A DNA stretch of 64,000 bases from an uncultured delta proteobacterium (GTDB lineage Bacteria; Myxococcota; Myxococcia; Myxococcales; 40CM-4-68-19). Of the stretch, positions 15,054 through 22,782 are shown in pieces. The notes beneath the pieces were generated by a model. The model was not told where the DNA came from. It searched no databases and was given only the letters and a program-made list of their open reading frames with translations. The translations under genes were made by a program, and so were the position numbers. The stretch is taken from positions 57,493 through 121,492 of the forward strand of contig CAIWCD010000044.1 in the NCBI GenBank assembly GCA_903911145.1, given 5' to 3'. Position 1 is the first letter of the stretch, and every line of letters starts with the position of its first letter.

Positions 15054-18048
15054 TGTCGTGCGCGGCAGAGGCGAGACGCCGTCGGCTCGCGCAGCGATCG
15101 TCGAAGTCGGGCCTCGTCGCGCTGCCGCCCTTGACCGTGCGATCGCCGCCCGCGCCCTCGAACGCCGAGGCGGTCCACTCGGCCGCGTTGCCCGAGAGAT
15201 CGAAGATGCCGTAGCCGCTCTTGCAGCTCGCGAACGCGCCCGCCGCGACCAGCTTGCGCGGGTTCTTCTCCGCGTCCTGCGTGTTGCACGCGTCGGCGCT
15301 GAACGCGTTGCCGTAGGGGAAGCGCAGCTCGCCCGGCCCCTTGCAGGCCTTCTCCCATTCGTCTTCGCTGCAGAGCCGCTTGCCGAGCTTCTTGCAGCTC
15401 GCGTCCGCCTCGCTGAAGCCGACCGCGACGCGCGGAAGCTTGCCGGCCTGGTTCGGCCACTCGTAGAGATCGATGCAGAAGCTCTTGAGCGTGACGGTGC
15501 GCGGCGCGCGATCGCCGAAGTTGTGCATGTCATCGGCGGCGTCGGTCCCGATGTGCGCGCTGCCGGCGGAGATGAGCGTCATGCTCTCTGCACAGGGCTG
15601 CGCTGCGACGGGCGACGGCGCGCTCGGCGTTGGTGCGGGAGCCGGCGCGGCAGTCGCGGGCGCGTTCGATGCCTGCGCCGCAGGATCGCTCCCGACCGCT
15701 CCTGGAGCGGGCGCGCGCTCCTGCTGTTGTTGCTCGGGAACCTCAGCACCCGACGCATCATGACCGTGCTTGCGCGACTCGCGACGTTCGCGCAGCCGAT
15801 CGAGGAAGCTCTTCTTGCCGCTCTTGTTCGGCCGCAACTCGGGCTCGCGCAGGGGCTCCGGCGCTGGCCTGGGTGGCTCCTTGACGACCGGCGCGCTCGG
15901 CGCTGTCGGCGTCGGGGCCGCAGCCGTGTTCGGTGCGGCCACGCTTCCCGCATCCGCGGCCGTCGACGGGGAAGCAGTTGCTCCTCCTGGCGCGGGAAGC
16001 GCCGCGGCTGCGCTCTTCGGGGCGGCTCCCTCCTTCACGTCGTCGTGGCTCGACAACTGGCTCCAGCCAAAGACGAGCAGCGCGATGACCACCACTGCGC
16101 CGATCGCAATCACCGGGACAGACAGGCCGCGCTTCTCCTCGACGGGAGCACCGAAGCTCAGAGGCGCCGCGGATGCGCGCGCGGGAGGTGGCCGCGTCGG
16201 TGGAGGCGGAGGCGGCGGCTGTACTCGCGCCTTCTCGACGGGTGCGTCTTCGACGCTCGCAGGTGGCGCAGACGAGTCTCCCTCTGCCGGCGGCGCGCTG
16301 CTCCGGGCGCTCTTGCTGCCGCGTCCTTCGTGCTTCCCCTTGCGCCCGCGTGAACGCCGACGGCTCCCACGCTCGGCCGACGCATCCTCTGCGTCCGGTG
16401 GCGGCTCGCTGACGAGCGGTGCCTCGGGAACGTCCTGGGCCGCATCTGGCGCGGGTTCGCGCAGCTGCGCTGCTTCCTGCTCGTGTTGCTCTGCGACCTC
16501 GGGTGCCTGCGCGGGAGGCGCCGAGTCTGGTGCGGCCGCCGGCTCCTCCGGCTCCGCGGACAGCGCCACGGCCGGAGCCGCGCGCACGGCCGTCTCGGCG
16601 GTCAGCAGAGACGCCGGTGCATCGATGCTTGCGGCGACGCGCGACACATCCGTCGCCTTCTCGGGGCCAGACAGCTCGGGTGCGTTCGTCGCGATCGGAG
16701 TCGGGCGCGTCGGCAGCGGCGCGCCCGGGTTGGTCGTCTCGTCGTCCGAACTCGGGCGCAGCGGCAGTGCGGGCGCCGTTGCTTGCGGGACAGCCGAGGT
16801 CGGCTCGGCACGCGCAATCGGCTCAGCACGCGCAGCAGGCTCGGCACGCGGCGGAAGGTCGGCGCGCGGCGGCATCGAGAACGGCTCGAGCGTCAGCGGC
16901 GGCATCGAGAGTGGCGGCACGGAGAACGCCGGGAGCGGAGTCAGCGACAGCTGCAGACTCGCGGGCAGCTCGGCCGCTGCTGCCTTCTTCGCCTGCGCCT
17001 CGAGCCGCTTGCGCGCCGCGCGTTCGGCGTCCTGCGCTGCGAGCGCGCGGGCCATGCGCACGCGCGGATCGGTCTGCGCGTCCTCGATGATGACGTCGTC
17101 CTCGTCGAGCGGCCCGGGGCCTCCGTGGATGGCGTCGGTGAGCGCGAGCGAGAGCTCCATCGCGGAAGCGAACCGCTCGTGCGGACGCGGCGCCACCGCG
17201 CGCAGAAACACGCGCTCGACCGCACTGGACGTGCCCGCCGCGCGCACCTTCACTTCAAGCTGCGCGTCAAACGGCGCCCCGCCGAGCAGCTCACCGAGGA
17301 TCGCGCCGAGGCTGAAGACATCCGAGCGCGGCGTCATTGGCGTGCCCGCGAGCACCTCGGGCGCGAAGTAGCGCTGCACCCCTCCGGCACGCTGCGCCGC
17401 GACGAACGGCAGCCGCGGCAAGCTGTGTGCGAGCCCGAAATCGGTCAGCTCGAGCAGGTCCGGCAGGACGATGACGTTCTCGGGTTTGAGATCGCCGTGG
17501 GCCATCGGCGCAGCCTCGAGCCCCGCCGCGATCTGCGCGATGATCGGCTCGATCTCGGGCAGAGAGAAGCCCTGGCTCTTCTGCTTGCGCAGCTCCATGA
17601 TCCGCCGCAGCGTCAGCCCCTCGAGCAGCTGCGAGGCGATCCACGGGCGCGCGCCGTCGAGGCCCGCAGCGAGGTTCTTCGCGATGTTGGCGTGCTCGAG
17701 CGGCTGCACCCGCTCCATCTCAGAGAGAAACGTCGCCTGCTCTTCCGGCAGCTGGAGAAAGCGCGGCGACAATACTTTGAGTGCAACAGATTCGCCGCTC
17801 TCGGTGTCGGTGGCGCGGAAGACCCATCCCAGCGGTCCTGCGCCGAGGTGATCCTTGATCTGGAAGCGGCCCGCGACGGCGTCGTCGATCTTGTACGGCG
17901 CACCGTCGGCGGCAGCGCGCCCGCGTCGGCTACCGGTGCCGAATCCCGCGATTGAGCCTGGCTTGAGTCCGAGCGCGAAGGGCTGTCCGCAGCTCGGACA
18001 TTTCTCCGTGCCGTCCTTGACGTGGCCTCCGCAGCGATAGCACAGCAC
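15013..18048 (-). CDS. Ser/Thr protein kinase fused to FGE-sulfatase domain
   Basis: A protein of about 1011 residues. It starts with a zinc ribbon (CYRCGGHVKDGTEKCPSCGQ, two CxxC pairs). The Hanks-type kinase domain (about 45-310) has catalytic Lys in SVALKVLS, catalytic loop HGDLKPENVIV (Gly replacing the usual Arg of HRD) and TDFGLAH. A long Pro/Ala-rich linker with low-complexity repeats follows, then one TM segment (VPVIAIGAVVVIALLVFGW, about 668-686). The extracytoplasmic C-terminus is formylglycine-generating-enzyme-like (about 820-1011; SGNAAEWTASAF, INVGFRCC). GTG 18048 with AGGTGG upstream is preferred over an in-frame start at 18114. The non-RD kinase may sense via the FGE-like domain, a fusion known in myxobacteria-like genomes. 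Confidence 0.9.
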   Translation of the reverse strand: MLCYRCGGHVKDGTEKCPSCGQPFALGLKPGSIAGFGTGSRRGRAAADGAPYKIDDAVAGRFQIKDHLGAGPLGWVFRATDTESGESVALKVLSPRFLQLPEEQATFLSEMERVQPLEHANIAKNLAAGLDGARPWIASQLLEGLTLRRIMELRKQKSQGFSLPEIEPIIAQIAAGLEAAPMAHGDLKPENVIVLPDLLELTDFGLAHSLPRLPFVAAQRAGGVQRYFAPEVLAGTPMTPRSDVFSLGAILGELLGGAPFDAQLEVKVRAAGTSSAVERVFLRAVAPRPHERFASAMELSLALTDAIHGGPGPLDEDDVIIEDAQTDPRVRMARALAAQDAERAARKRLEAQAKKAAAAELPASLQLSLTPLPAFSVPPLSMPPLTLEPFSMPPRADLPPRAEPAARAEPIARAEPTSAVPQATAPALPLRPSSDDETTNPGAPLPTRPTPIATNAPELSGPEKATDVSRVAASIDAPASLLTAETAVRAAPAVALSAEPEEPAAAPDSAPPAQAPEVAEQHEQEAAQLREPAPDAAQDVPEAPLVSEPPPDAEDASAERGSRRRSRGRKGKHEGRGSKSARSSAPPAEGDSSAPPASVEDAPVEKARVQPPPPPPPTRPPPARASAAPLSFGAPVEEKRGLSVPVIAIGAVVVIALLVFGWSQLSSHDDVKEGAAPKSAAAALPAPGGATASPSTAADAGSVAAPNTAAAPTPTAPSAPVVKEPPRPAPEPLREPELRPNKSGKKSFLDRLRERRESRKHGHDASGAEVPEQQQQERAPAPGAVGSDPAAQASNAPATAAPAPAPTPSAPSPVAAQPCAESMTLISAGSAHIGTDAADDMHNFGDRAPRTVTLKSFCIDLYEWPNQAGKLPRVAVGFSEADASCKKLGKRLCSEDEWEKACKGPGELRFPYGNAFSADACNTQDAEKNPRKLVAAGAFASCKSGYGIFDLSGNAAEWTASAFEGAGGDRTVKGGSATRPDFDDRCASRRRLASAAHDINVGFRCCSDATS

Positions 18049-18210
18049 GAGTTCCCACCTGCTCTCTGGACGCCCCGTCTTCTGGCGCCCGCAGTGCGTT
18101 TCACGACAGGCCATTTTAGCGCGCGGCGATGCGCACCGGGGGCCTTTCGCCGCTGTGGCGCGTCCGCCCGGTGACGGATGCGAGAATTCGTGCCGCCTCC
18201 TGGGAGGCCC

Positions 18211-18663
18211 CTACTTCGCGCCGGTGTGTCCGAAGCCGCCCGCGCCACGCTCGCTCTCGGGGAGCGCGGTCACCTCGACCAGATCCGCACGCGCGACCGG
18301 CGCGATCACCAGCTGCGCGATGCGATCTCCTCGCGCGATCACGAACGGCTCGCTTCCGGTGTTGCCGAGGATGACGCCCACTTCGCCGCGGTAGTCGCTG
18401 TCGATGGTGCCCGGGCTGTTGACGCAGGTGATTCCCGCGCGTAGCGCAAGTCCGCTCCTGGCGCGGACCTGGCCTTCGTAGCCGCGTGGGATGGCGATGG
18501 AGATCCCGGTCGGCACCAGCGCCCTCCCTCCTGGCGCGAGTGTCAGTGCGGCATCCGCGCGCAGGTCGAGGCCGGCCGAATCGGGAGTAGCGTAGCTGGG
18601 GAGGGGGAGCGCCTCGCCACGATGGGCGACGCGCAGCAGATGGATCTGGATCGGCTCGCGCAT
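18211..18663 (-). CDS. dut: dUTP diphosphatase
   Basis: A homotrimeric dUTPase of 150 residues that hydrolyses dUTP to dUMP and PPi, keeping uracil out of DNA and feeding dTMP synthesis. All five motifs are present in order: SAGLDLRAD (about 28-36), [12 protein letters not shown] (about 67-78), [15 protein letters not shown] (about 81-95), [10 protein letters not shown] (about 112-121) and the C-terminal lid [11 protein letters not shown] (about 138-148). The start [13 protein letters not shown] at 18663 gives the standard length. Its 5' end faces the ThiO-like gene, 93 bp away. Confidence 0.96.
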   Translation of the reverse strand: MREPIQIHLLRVAHRGEALPLPSYATPDSAGLDLRADAALTLAPGGRALVPTGISIAIPRGYEGQVRARSGLALRAGITCVNSPGTIDSDYRGEVGVILGNTGSEPFVIARGDRIAQLVIAPVARADLVEVTALPESERGAGGFGHTGAK

Positions 18664-18756
18664 GGACCCGCAAGCATGCGACGGTGCGGCCGACGCAGCA
18701 AGCAGTTCGAGTCGGACGCAAGACGCGAGCGTGCACGCTCGGCGAGGATGGGCGCG

Positions 18757-19890
18757 ATGGAGCCAGTGAGCGGCGTCGATGCGATCGTGGTTGGCGCTGG
18801 CGCGATCGGCTGCACCGTGGCGTGGCGGCTCGCCCAGGCGGGCGCGCGGGTGGCGCTCGTCGATCGCGGTGAGACGGGCGGCGAGGCGAGCTCGGCTGCG
18901 GCCGGGATCATCGGTGCGCAGATGGAGGCGCAGGGGCCGGGGCCTCTGTTGAGTCTTCAAGTTGCGTCGCGCGCTCTCTATCCGAAACTCGCCGACGAGC
19001 TGCGCGAGTTGACGGGCATCAACGTGCGCTGCCGCATCGAGGGGATTCTGCAGCAGGCGTTTTCTCCCGAAGAGTTTGAGAAGCTGCGCGCGCGCGCGGC
19101 CTGGCAGCGCGAGGCGGGGCTGCACGCAGAATGGTTTGAGTCCCAATCATCGGTACACCAATCAATTCGTGAACTCGGCGGAAGTCCCGCGGCCCTCGCG
19201 GCGCTCTACGCGCCCGACGATGGGCAGATCGACAATCGGCTGCTCGTGAGCGCGTTGCGGCTCGCGGCCTTGCGTGCGGGCGTCTCGTTCCTGCGCGCCG
19301 ACGCGCGTGCGGTGCTCGAGGGGGGAGGCCGTATTCGCGGCGTCGAGCTGCTCGATGAAAGCAAGAGCGTCGGTCGCCTCGACGGGCGCGCTGTCGTCGT
19401 CGCGGCGGGCGCGTGGAGCGCGCTCCTTCCTGGCGCACGCATCGCCGAGGGCGCGGTCCGTCCCATCCGCGGCCAGATGATCGCGATCGCAGCGACCATC
19501 CCGAGCGGGCGCGTGCTCACCGGCGGCGGCGGCTATGCAGTCCCGCGCGCGGATCGCGTCTTCATCGGCGCCACCGCGGAGGACGTCGGCTTCCAGAAGC
19601 AGGTCACGACAAACGGCCTACGCGGGCTGCTTGCGACCGCCGCGCGGCTCCTCCCCGATCTCGGCGACGTCGAGGTTCTCGAGAGCTGGAGCGGCCTGCG
19701 ACCCGGCTCTCGCGATGGTCTGCCACTGCTCGGAAAGCCGGAGCGCGGCCCCGACGGACTCTTCGTCTGCAGCGGCCACTTCCGCAGCGGCATCCTCATG
19801 ACCCCGATCACCGGCGAGCTGATGCGCGACGTCGTGCTGGGCCGGCCGCCGACGATCGACCTGACGCCGTTCCGCCCGGACCGCTTCTAG
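18757..19890 (+). CDS. FAD-dependent glycine oxidase-like (ThiO/DAO) oxidoreductase
   Basis: A 377-residue D-amino-acid-oxidase-family flavoprotein. The N-terminal dinucleotide fold [20 protein letters not shown] (GxGxxG) and the [14 protein letters not shown] segment are typical of ThiO glycine oxidases. The C-terminal [16 protein letters not shown] and [17 protein letters not shown] match the FAD/substrate region. Glycine oxidase makes the iminoglycine used for thiazole synthesis, but no thi genes are adjacent, so a different D-amino acid or sarcosine substrate is possible. ATG 18757 is preferred because GAGG sits 9 bases before it; an in-frame ATG at 18748 is an alternative. Confidence 0.87.
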   Translation: MEPVSGVDAIVVGAGAIGCTVAWRLAQAGARVALVDRGETGGEASSAAAGIIGAQMEAQGPGPLLSLQVASRALYPKLADELRELTGINVRCRIEGILQQAFSPEEFEKLRARAAWQREAGLHAEWFESQSSVHQSIRELGGSPAALAALYAPDDGQIDNRLLVSALRLAALRAGVSFLRADARAVLEGGGRIRGVELLDESKSVGRLDGRAVVVAAGAWSALLPGARIAEGAVRPIRGQMIAIAATIPSGRVLTGGGGYAVPRADRVFIGATAEDVGFQKQVTTNGLRGLLATAARLLPDLGDVEVLESWSGLRPGSRDGLPLLGKPERGPDGLFVCSGHFRSGILMTPITGELMRDVVLGRPPTIDLTPFRPDRF

Positions 19891-19907
19891 AGCGGTCGAG
19901 CGCGCCA

Positions 19908-19948
19908 ATCGTTTGCACTCAAAGCAATACGCTTTGCACTCAAACGAT
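19908..19948. terminator. Convergent-gap hairpin made of two TTTGCACTCAAA units
   Basis: ATCGTTTG (19908-19915) pairs with CAAACGAT (19941-19948). After a symmetric CACT/CACT internal loop, CAAAGC (19920-19925) pairs with GCTTTG (19931-19936) around loop AATAC. Read as DNA it is two direct copies of the near-palindromic 12-mer TTTGCACTCAAA. It lies between the convergent ThiO-like and secreted-protein genes, so bidirectional transcript-end formation is the simplest role. No T-tract is present. Confidence 0.5.
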
Positions 19949-19959
19949 CTGCGCCGCGC

Positions 19960-20571
19960 CTACTTCTTGCCCAGATCGAGCTGCGGAGCGGTGCTCAATT
20001 TCGCCGGCTGCGCATCGCTGCTGGTGACGGGCACGTCGAGGCCCACCTCCTCGAACTTCGGGTCGGCCATCCAGAGCGCGCCGGCACCGACGAGATAGAC
20101 GCCGATCGCCGTGTCGTACGATTCGGCCGGCACATCGAGCACGATCTCGTAGCGCTTCCAGTCGGTCGTTCCCTTGATCGACTCATCGCCGTGCGCCCGT
20201 CTCGCGAGATTGTCGAAGCGCAGTCTGAGTCCCGGCTTGCCGTTCTCTCCCTTCGCGCTCACGCGCATGAAGAGCCCGGCGAACTTCGCGACGCTCTCGG
20301 TCTTCACGCTCGCCGAGAAGCGCATGCGCCTGCCGCGGAAGGCGTCGGCCGCGAAAACCGTCGCGAGAGATCCCTCTCCCGGCGTGTGATCCGGACGCGA
20401 GCGGATGGCGAGTGCGGGTTTGCCAGAGTGCTGCACCGACGCGTCGGTGGTCATCTCGAAGGCCTGCTTGTCGCCGAACGTCTCGTTGAACCATCCGGTT
20501 GGCAACTCCGCGCGGGACGCGGTCGAGAGCAGCGTGGCGACGAGCAGCGTGAATGCAATTGGTGTCTTCAT
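19960..20571 (-). CDS. Secreted beta-sandwich-like protein, paralogue 2
   Basis: A 203-residue exported protein with a signal peptide (MKTPIAFTLLVATLLSTASRA, cleavage before ELP). The mature part resembles carbohydrate-binding-module-like jelly-roll folds: FAADAFRGRRMRFSASVKTE, KGTTDWKRYEIVLDVP and VYLVGAGALWMADPKFEEVG are regularly spaced strand motifs seen in many proteobacterial extracytoplasmic proteins of unknown function. It is clearly a duplicate of the gene just upstream (20601-21215): both share NDWKRYEIVLD/TDWKRYEIVLD and end in LDxGKK. It is the last gene of an ECF-sigma/anti-sigma operon, so it is probably made with that stress regulon. Enzymatic residues are not evident. Confidence 0.72.
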   Translation of the reverse strand: MKTPIAFTLLVATLLSTASRAELPTGWFNETFGDKQAFEMTTDASVQHSGKPALAIRSRPDHTPGEGSLATVFAADAFRGRRMRFSASVKTESVAKFAGLFMRVSAKGENGKPGLRLRFDNLARRAHGDESIKGTTDWKRYEIVLDVPAESYDTAIGVYLVGAGALWMADPKFEEVGLDVPVTSSDAQPAKLSTAPQLDLGKK

Positions 20572-20600
20572 GGCGTGTCTTTCGCAGAGGGCGCGAGCAG

Positions 20601-21215
20601 TTACTTCTTGCCGAAGTCGAGCGCGGGTCCGGCGGGCAGTTTGGGCTCCATCTGGGAGTCTTCGCTGGTGACCGGCACGCTCGCGTCGACGACCTCGACC
20701 TTCGGGTCGCTCATCCAGACCTTGCCGCGCCCGGAGAGGTAGAAGCCGATCGTCACGGCGTACGCCTCCTGCGGAATGTCGAGGACGATCTCGTATCGCT
20801 TCCAATCGTTGGTGCCCTTGAGCGCCGCGTCCCCACTGGCCCGCATTCGCATGTTGTCGGCACGAAGCATCGGATGTGGATGATCGGGGTTGCCCGTCGG
20901 CTTCTCGCCAACCGTCATGAAGAGGGCCGCGGTGTTGCACTCCTGCGTCTTGAGCATCGCCGAGTAACGCACGCGCTTTCCCCGGTACGCGTCGGCGCTG
21001 AAATGGTTGTTCAGCGCAGCCATTCCCTTGGTGAACGCCGGGAGCGAGCGAATGACCATCGTCGGCTTGCCCTCGAACTGAACGGCCGGATCGCCATCTG
21101 CCGCCACGCCGTTGGTGGCGCTTCCCGCGAGGGACCAGTCGGCGGGTAGCGCGGCAACGGCCGCGGTCGAGAAGAGCGATGAAGCGAGCAGCGAGAGAGC
21201 GACAGTCTTCGTCAT
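20601..21215 (-). CDS. Secreted beta-sandwich-like protein, paralogue 1
   Basis: A 204-residue exported protein, signal peptide MTKTVALSLLASSLFSTAAVA, paralogous to the next gene over its whole length. Shared strand motifs include DAYRGKRVRYSAMLKT, GTNDWKRYEIVLDIP and GFYLSGRGKVWMSDPKVEVV, and it ends ALDFGKK. No catalytic motif is seen; ligand binding (carbohydrate-like) is only a fold-level guess. It begins 69 bp after the anti-sigma stop. A 25-bp GATTCA-rich element (21226-21250) lies immediately upstream and resembles one before the MscS gene, suggesting its own regulatory input in addition to operon read-through. Confidence 0.72.
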   Translation of the reverse strand: MTKTVALSLLASSLFSTAAVAALPADWSLAGSATNGVAADGDPAVQFEGKPTMVIRSLPAFTKGMAALNNHFSADAYRGKRVRYSAMLKTQECNTAALFMTVGEKPTGNPDHPHPMLRADNMRMRASGDAALKGTNDWKRYEIVLDIPQEAYAVTIGFYLSGRGKVWMSDPKVEVVDASVPVTSEDSQMEPKLPAGPALDFGKK

Positions 21216-21225
21216 AATGAATTCC

Positions 21226-21250
21226 GATTCAGGAAGTGAATTTAGATTCA
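21226..21250. promoter_or_regulatory. GATTCA-rich repeat element upstream of secreted paralogue
   Basis: GATTCA (21226-21231), GTGAAT (21236-21241) and AGATTCA (21244-21250) are spaced exactly as in 39247-39271 upstream of the MscS-type gene; about 20 of 24 bases agree. It lies 11-35 bases upstream of the minus-strand start codon at 21215. A shared transcription-factor site is inferred; the binding protein is unknown. Confidence 0.4.
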
Positions 21251-21284
21251 GGTGCGGTGCTTTTCAAAGATGGAGAGAGCGAGG

Positions 21285-21677
21285 TCAGGGTCGCTCGTCG
21301 GGTGCTTGAGCGGAGATCTCCATGCGCTCGTCGAGCCCGCGATGCGGCGCGTCCATCGGCTCGTCGAGTGCGGTCGCGCCCGCGACAAACTCAAGCTGCG
21401 GCAGACCACTCTTCGGCGCGTGCGTGTGGACACCCCAGGCGACGACCGCGAGAGCCGCGGCTGCCGCGGCGAGTTCGGCGAAGACGCGCGGCTTGAGCAC
21501 GCGGAGGTTCGACTGCGCGACGATTCGCAGCGGCTCCTCGAGCGCGGCCGCGCGCTGCAGCCTTGATGCGCACCGCTCACACGCGATGGTGTGGGCATCG
21601 AACTCGGCCTGCTCGTGCGCCGGCAAGCCGCCGACGATGAAGAGATCGATCGATGACTGCGAGAGATGCTCAGACAT
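21285..21677 (-). CDS. Anti-sigma factor with zinc-binding ZAS motif
   Basis: A 130-residue membrane anti-sigma factor expected to hold the adjacent ECF sigma inactive. The N-terminal cytoplasmic domain carries HTIACERCASRL (about 29-40), the HxxxCxxC zinc-binding anti-sigma motif. One TM helix follows (FAELAAAAAALAVVAWGVHT, about 65-84), then a short periplasmic tail with no recognisable sensor fold. The ATG at 21677 overlaps the sigma stop by 8 bp, indicating translational coupling. Downstream come the two secreted paralogues, likely members of the regulon. Confidence 0.85.
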   Translation of the reverse strand: MSEHLSQSSIDLFIVGGLPAHEQAEFDAHTIACERCASRLQRAAALEEPLRIVAQSNLRVLKPRVFAELAAAAAALAVVAWGVHTHAPKSGLPQLEFVAGATALDEPMDAPHRGLDERMEISAQAPDERP

Positions 21678-22242
21678 GCGCGTCTCCTTCGATGGCCGCG
21701 CGCAGCCGGGCGCGCACTTCCGTGAGCGTCTGGCGAACGCGCTGCACGCTGATTCCAAACTCGTTCGCGAGCTCGCCGTGCGGCCGCTCCTCACGCGCGT
21801 AGGCGGCGCGGAAGATCTGCTGCGCACGCGGCGGGCATTGCGAAAGCGCGGTCTGCGCGCTTCTCAGCTCCTGCGCAGAGACGAGACGCGCTTCCGCAGA
21901 CGGCAGCGGATCAGGCAGCTCGGGATCGAGTTCGTCCGTGTGCGAAGGCCTGCGCGCGTCGTCGAGCGCAAGCCGATGCGCGGTCGTGATCGCAAGTCCG
22001 GGCAGCTCGAGTCGCGACAGCTCTCCCGCCTGCTGCCGCTCGAAGAGCCGCGCCCACGCTGCCTGCGCGAACTCTCGCGCGCGATCGATGCGCAGCCCGC
22101 GCGCGAGCAGAGCGACCACCACGCGATGGCTGTGCTGCGCGACCAGCTGCTCCCACGCTGCGCGATCGCCCGCGAGCGCGCGCTGTTCCAGCGTCAGGTC
22201 GGGCATCGCGATCGTTTGCGCCGGGAGGGAGAGGACGAGCAT
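21670..22242 (-). CDS. ECF-type RNA polymerase sigma factor
   Basis: A 190-residue sigma-70 family ECF factor. Region 2 (about 16-85) contains LAGDRAAWEQLVAQHSHRV and the RIDRAREFAQAAWARLFER stretch. Region 4 (about 115-185) contains LSQCPPRAQQIFRAAYAREERPHGELANEFGISVQRVRQTLTEVRARLR, the DNA-binding helix-turn-helix that recognises the -35 element. ATG 22242 is preceded closely by AAGGGG; an in-frame ATG at 22206 lacks a ribosome-binding site. It forms an operon with its anti-sigma and two secreted proteins. An ECF-type promoter-like sequence exists before the bufferin-like operon at 11473, but that link is only a hypothesis. Confidence 0.88.
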   Translation of the reverse strand: MLVLSLPAQTIAMPDLTLEQRALAGDRAAWEQLVAQHSHRVVVALLARGLRIDRAREFAQAAWARLFERQQAGELSRLELPGLAITTAHRLALDDARRPSHTDELDPELPDPLPSAEARLVSAQELRSAQTALSQCPPRAQQIFRAAYAREERPHGELANEFGISVQRVRQTLTEVRARLRAAIEGDAHV

Positions 22243-22348
22243 GTCCCCTTAGAACGATCGGGCGCGCGCGGCATATCGGTCGGGCGCAGCAGATTGATGC
22301 CGAATCGCGCGCGACCGCGCCCCGCAAGGAGTTGCGTGCGAGCTTCAG

Positions 22349-22585
22349 CTATTGCGCTTCGCTCTTCTTGAGCAGCTCGTCCGCGCGCTCCTGATCGTTC
22401 TTCTCGATCTCTCGCGCCTTCGACCGGACGTTGTCGAGCTGCTGCTTCGGACGCGAGTGCTCGCTGTTCGCCTGCGTCGTGCCCACCGCGTCGAGCGGCG
22501 AGGATTGCGTCGTGCCCGCCAGCTCGTACTTCACGGCGAACGCGATGACCACCAACGCCAGCACGACGATGAGAATGCGCCCCAT
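22349..22585 (-). CDS. Small single-pass membrane protein
   Basis: A 78-residue protein with an N-terminal transmembrane helix (MGRILIVVLALVVIAFAVKYE) and a charged, probably helical tail (about 50-78, NVRSKAREIEKNDQERADELLKKSEAQ) that would lie on one face of the membrane as a coiled-coil. No family was recognised. It stands between the pnp terminator and the ECF sigma gene on the same strand. The TM-plus-coiled-coil pattern and the codon usage support a real gene. Confidence 0.6.
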   Translation of the reverse strand: MGRILIVVLALVVIAFAVKYELAGTTQSSPLDAVGTTQANSEHSRPKQQLDNVRSKAREIEKNDQERADELLKKSEAQ

Positions 22586-22658
22586 GAACGCCTCCAGTGG
22601 CGCGCAGGATGGTCACGAGTTGGCCGCGCTGTGAAGCGGCGCACGCTCTCTCGTTGCT

Positions 22659-22702
22659 GAAAACGCCACGAGGGCCGCCGGAACGAATTCCGAAGGCCCT
22701 CG
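22659..22702 (-). terminator. Rho-independent terminator of the rpsO-pnp transcript
   Basis: CGAGGGCC (22669-22676) pairs with GGCCCTCG (22695-22702), with an inner CGGAA/TTCCG stem (22679-22683, 22688-22692). Read on the minus strand the stem is followed by TGGCGTTTTC, a short T-rich run. It lies 81 bp beyond the pnp stop and before the small membrane protein gene. Confidence 0.72.
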
Positions 22703-22733
22703 CGGGAACTGCAGATGCTTTGTACTCCAACGA

Positions 22734-22768
22734 TTACCGAAAATTACCGAATCGATAATTTTCGGTAA
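22734..22768. repeat. AT-rich perfect palindrome after pnp
   Basis: TTACCGAAAATTA (22734-22746) and TAATTTTCGGTAA (22756-22768) are a perfect 13-bp inverted repeat around a 9-base spacer, 14 bases beyond the pnp stop codon. It is strikingly AT-rich for this genome. On RNA it would form a hairpin protecting or processing the pnp 3' end; on DNA it could be an operator. A variant TTTG-TACT-CCAA unit (22717-22734) abuts it. Confidence 0.6.
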
Positions 22769-22782
22769 ATCGCTCGCGAGGC

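Noticed and set aside
18757..19890. Calling the oxidase thiO outright
   Set aside because: Family match is good, but no thiazole genes adjoin and related D-amino-acid or sarcosine oxidases share the motifs.
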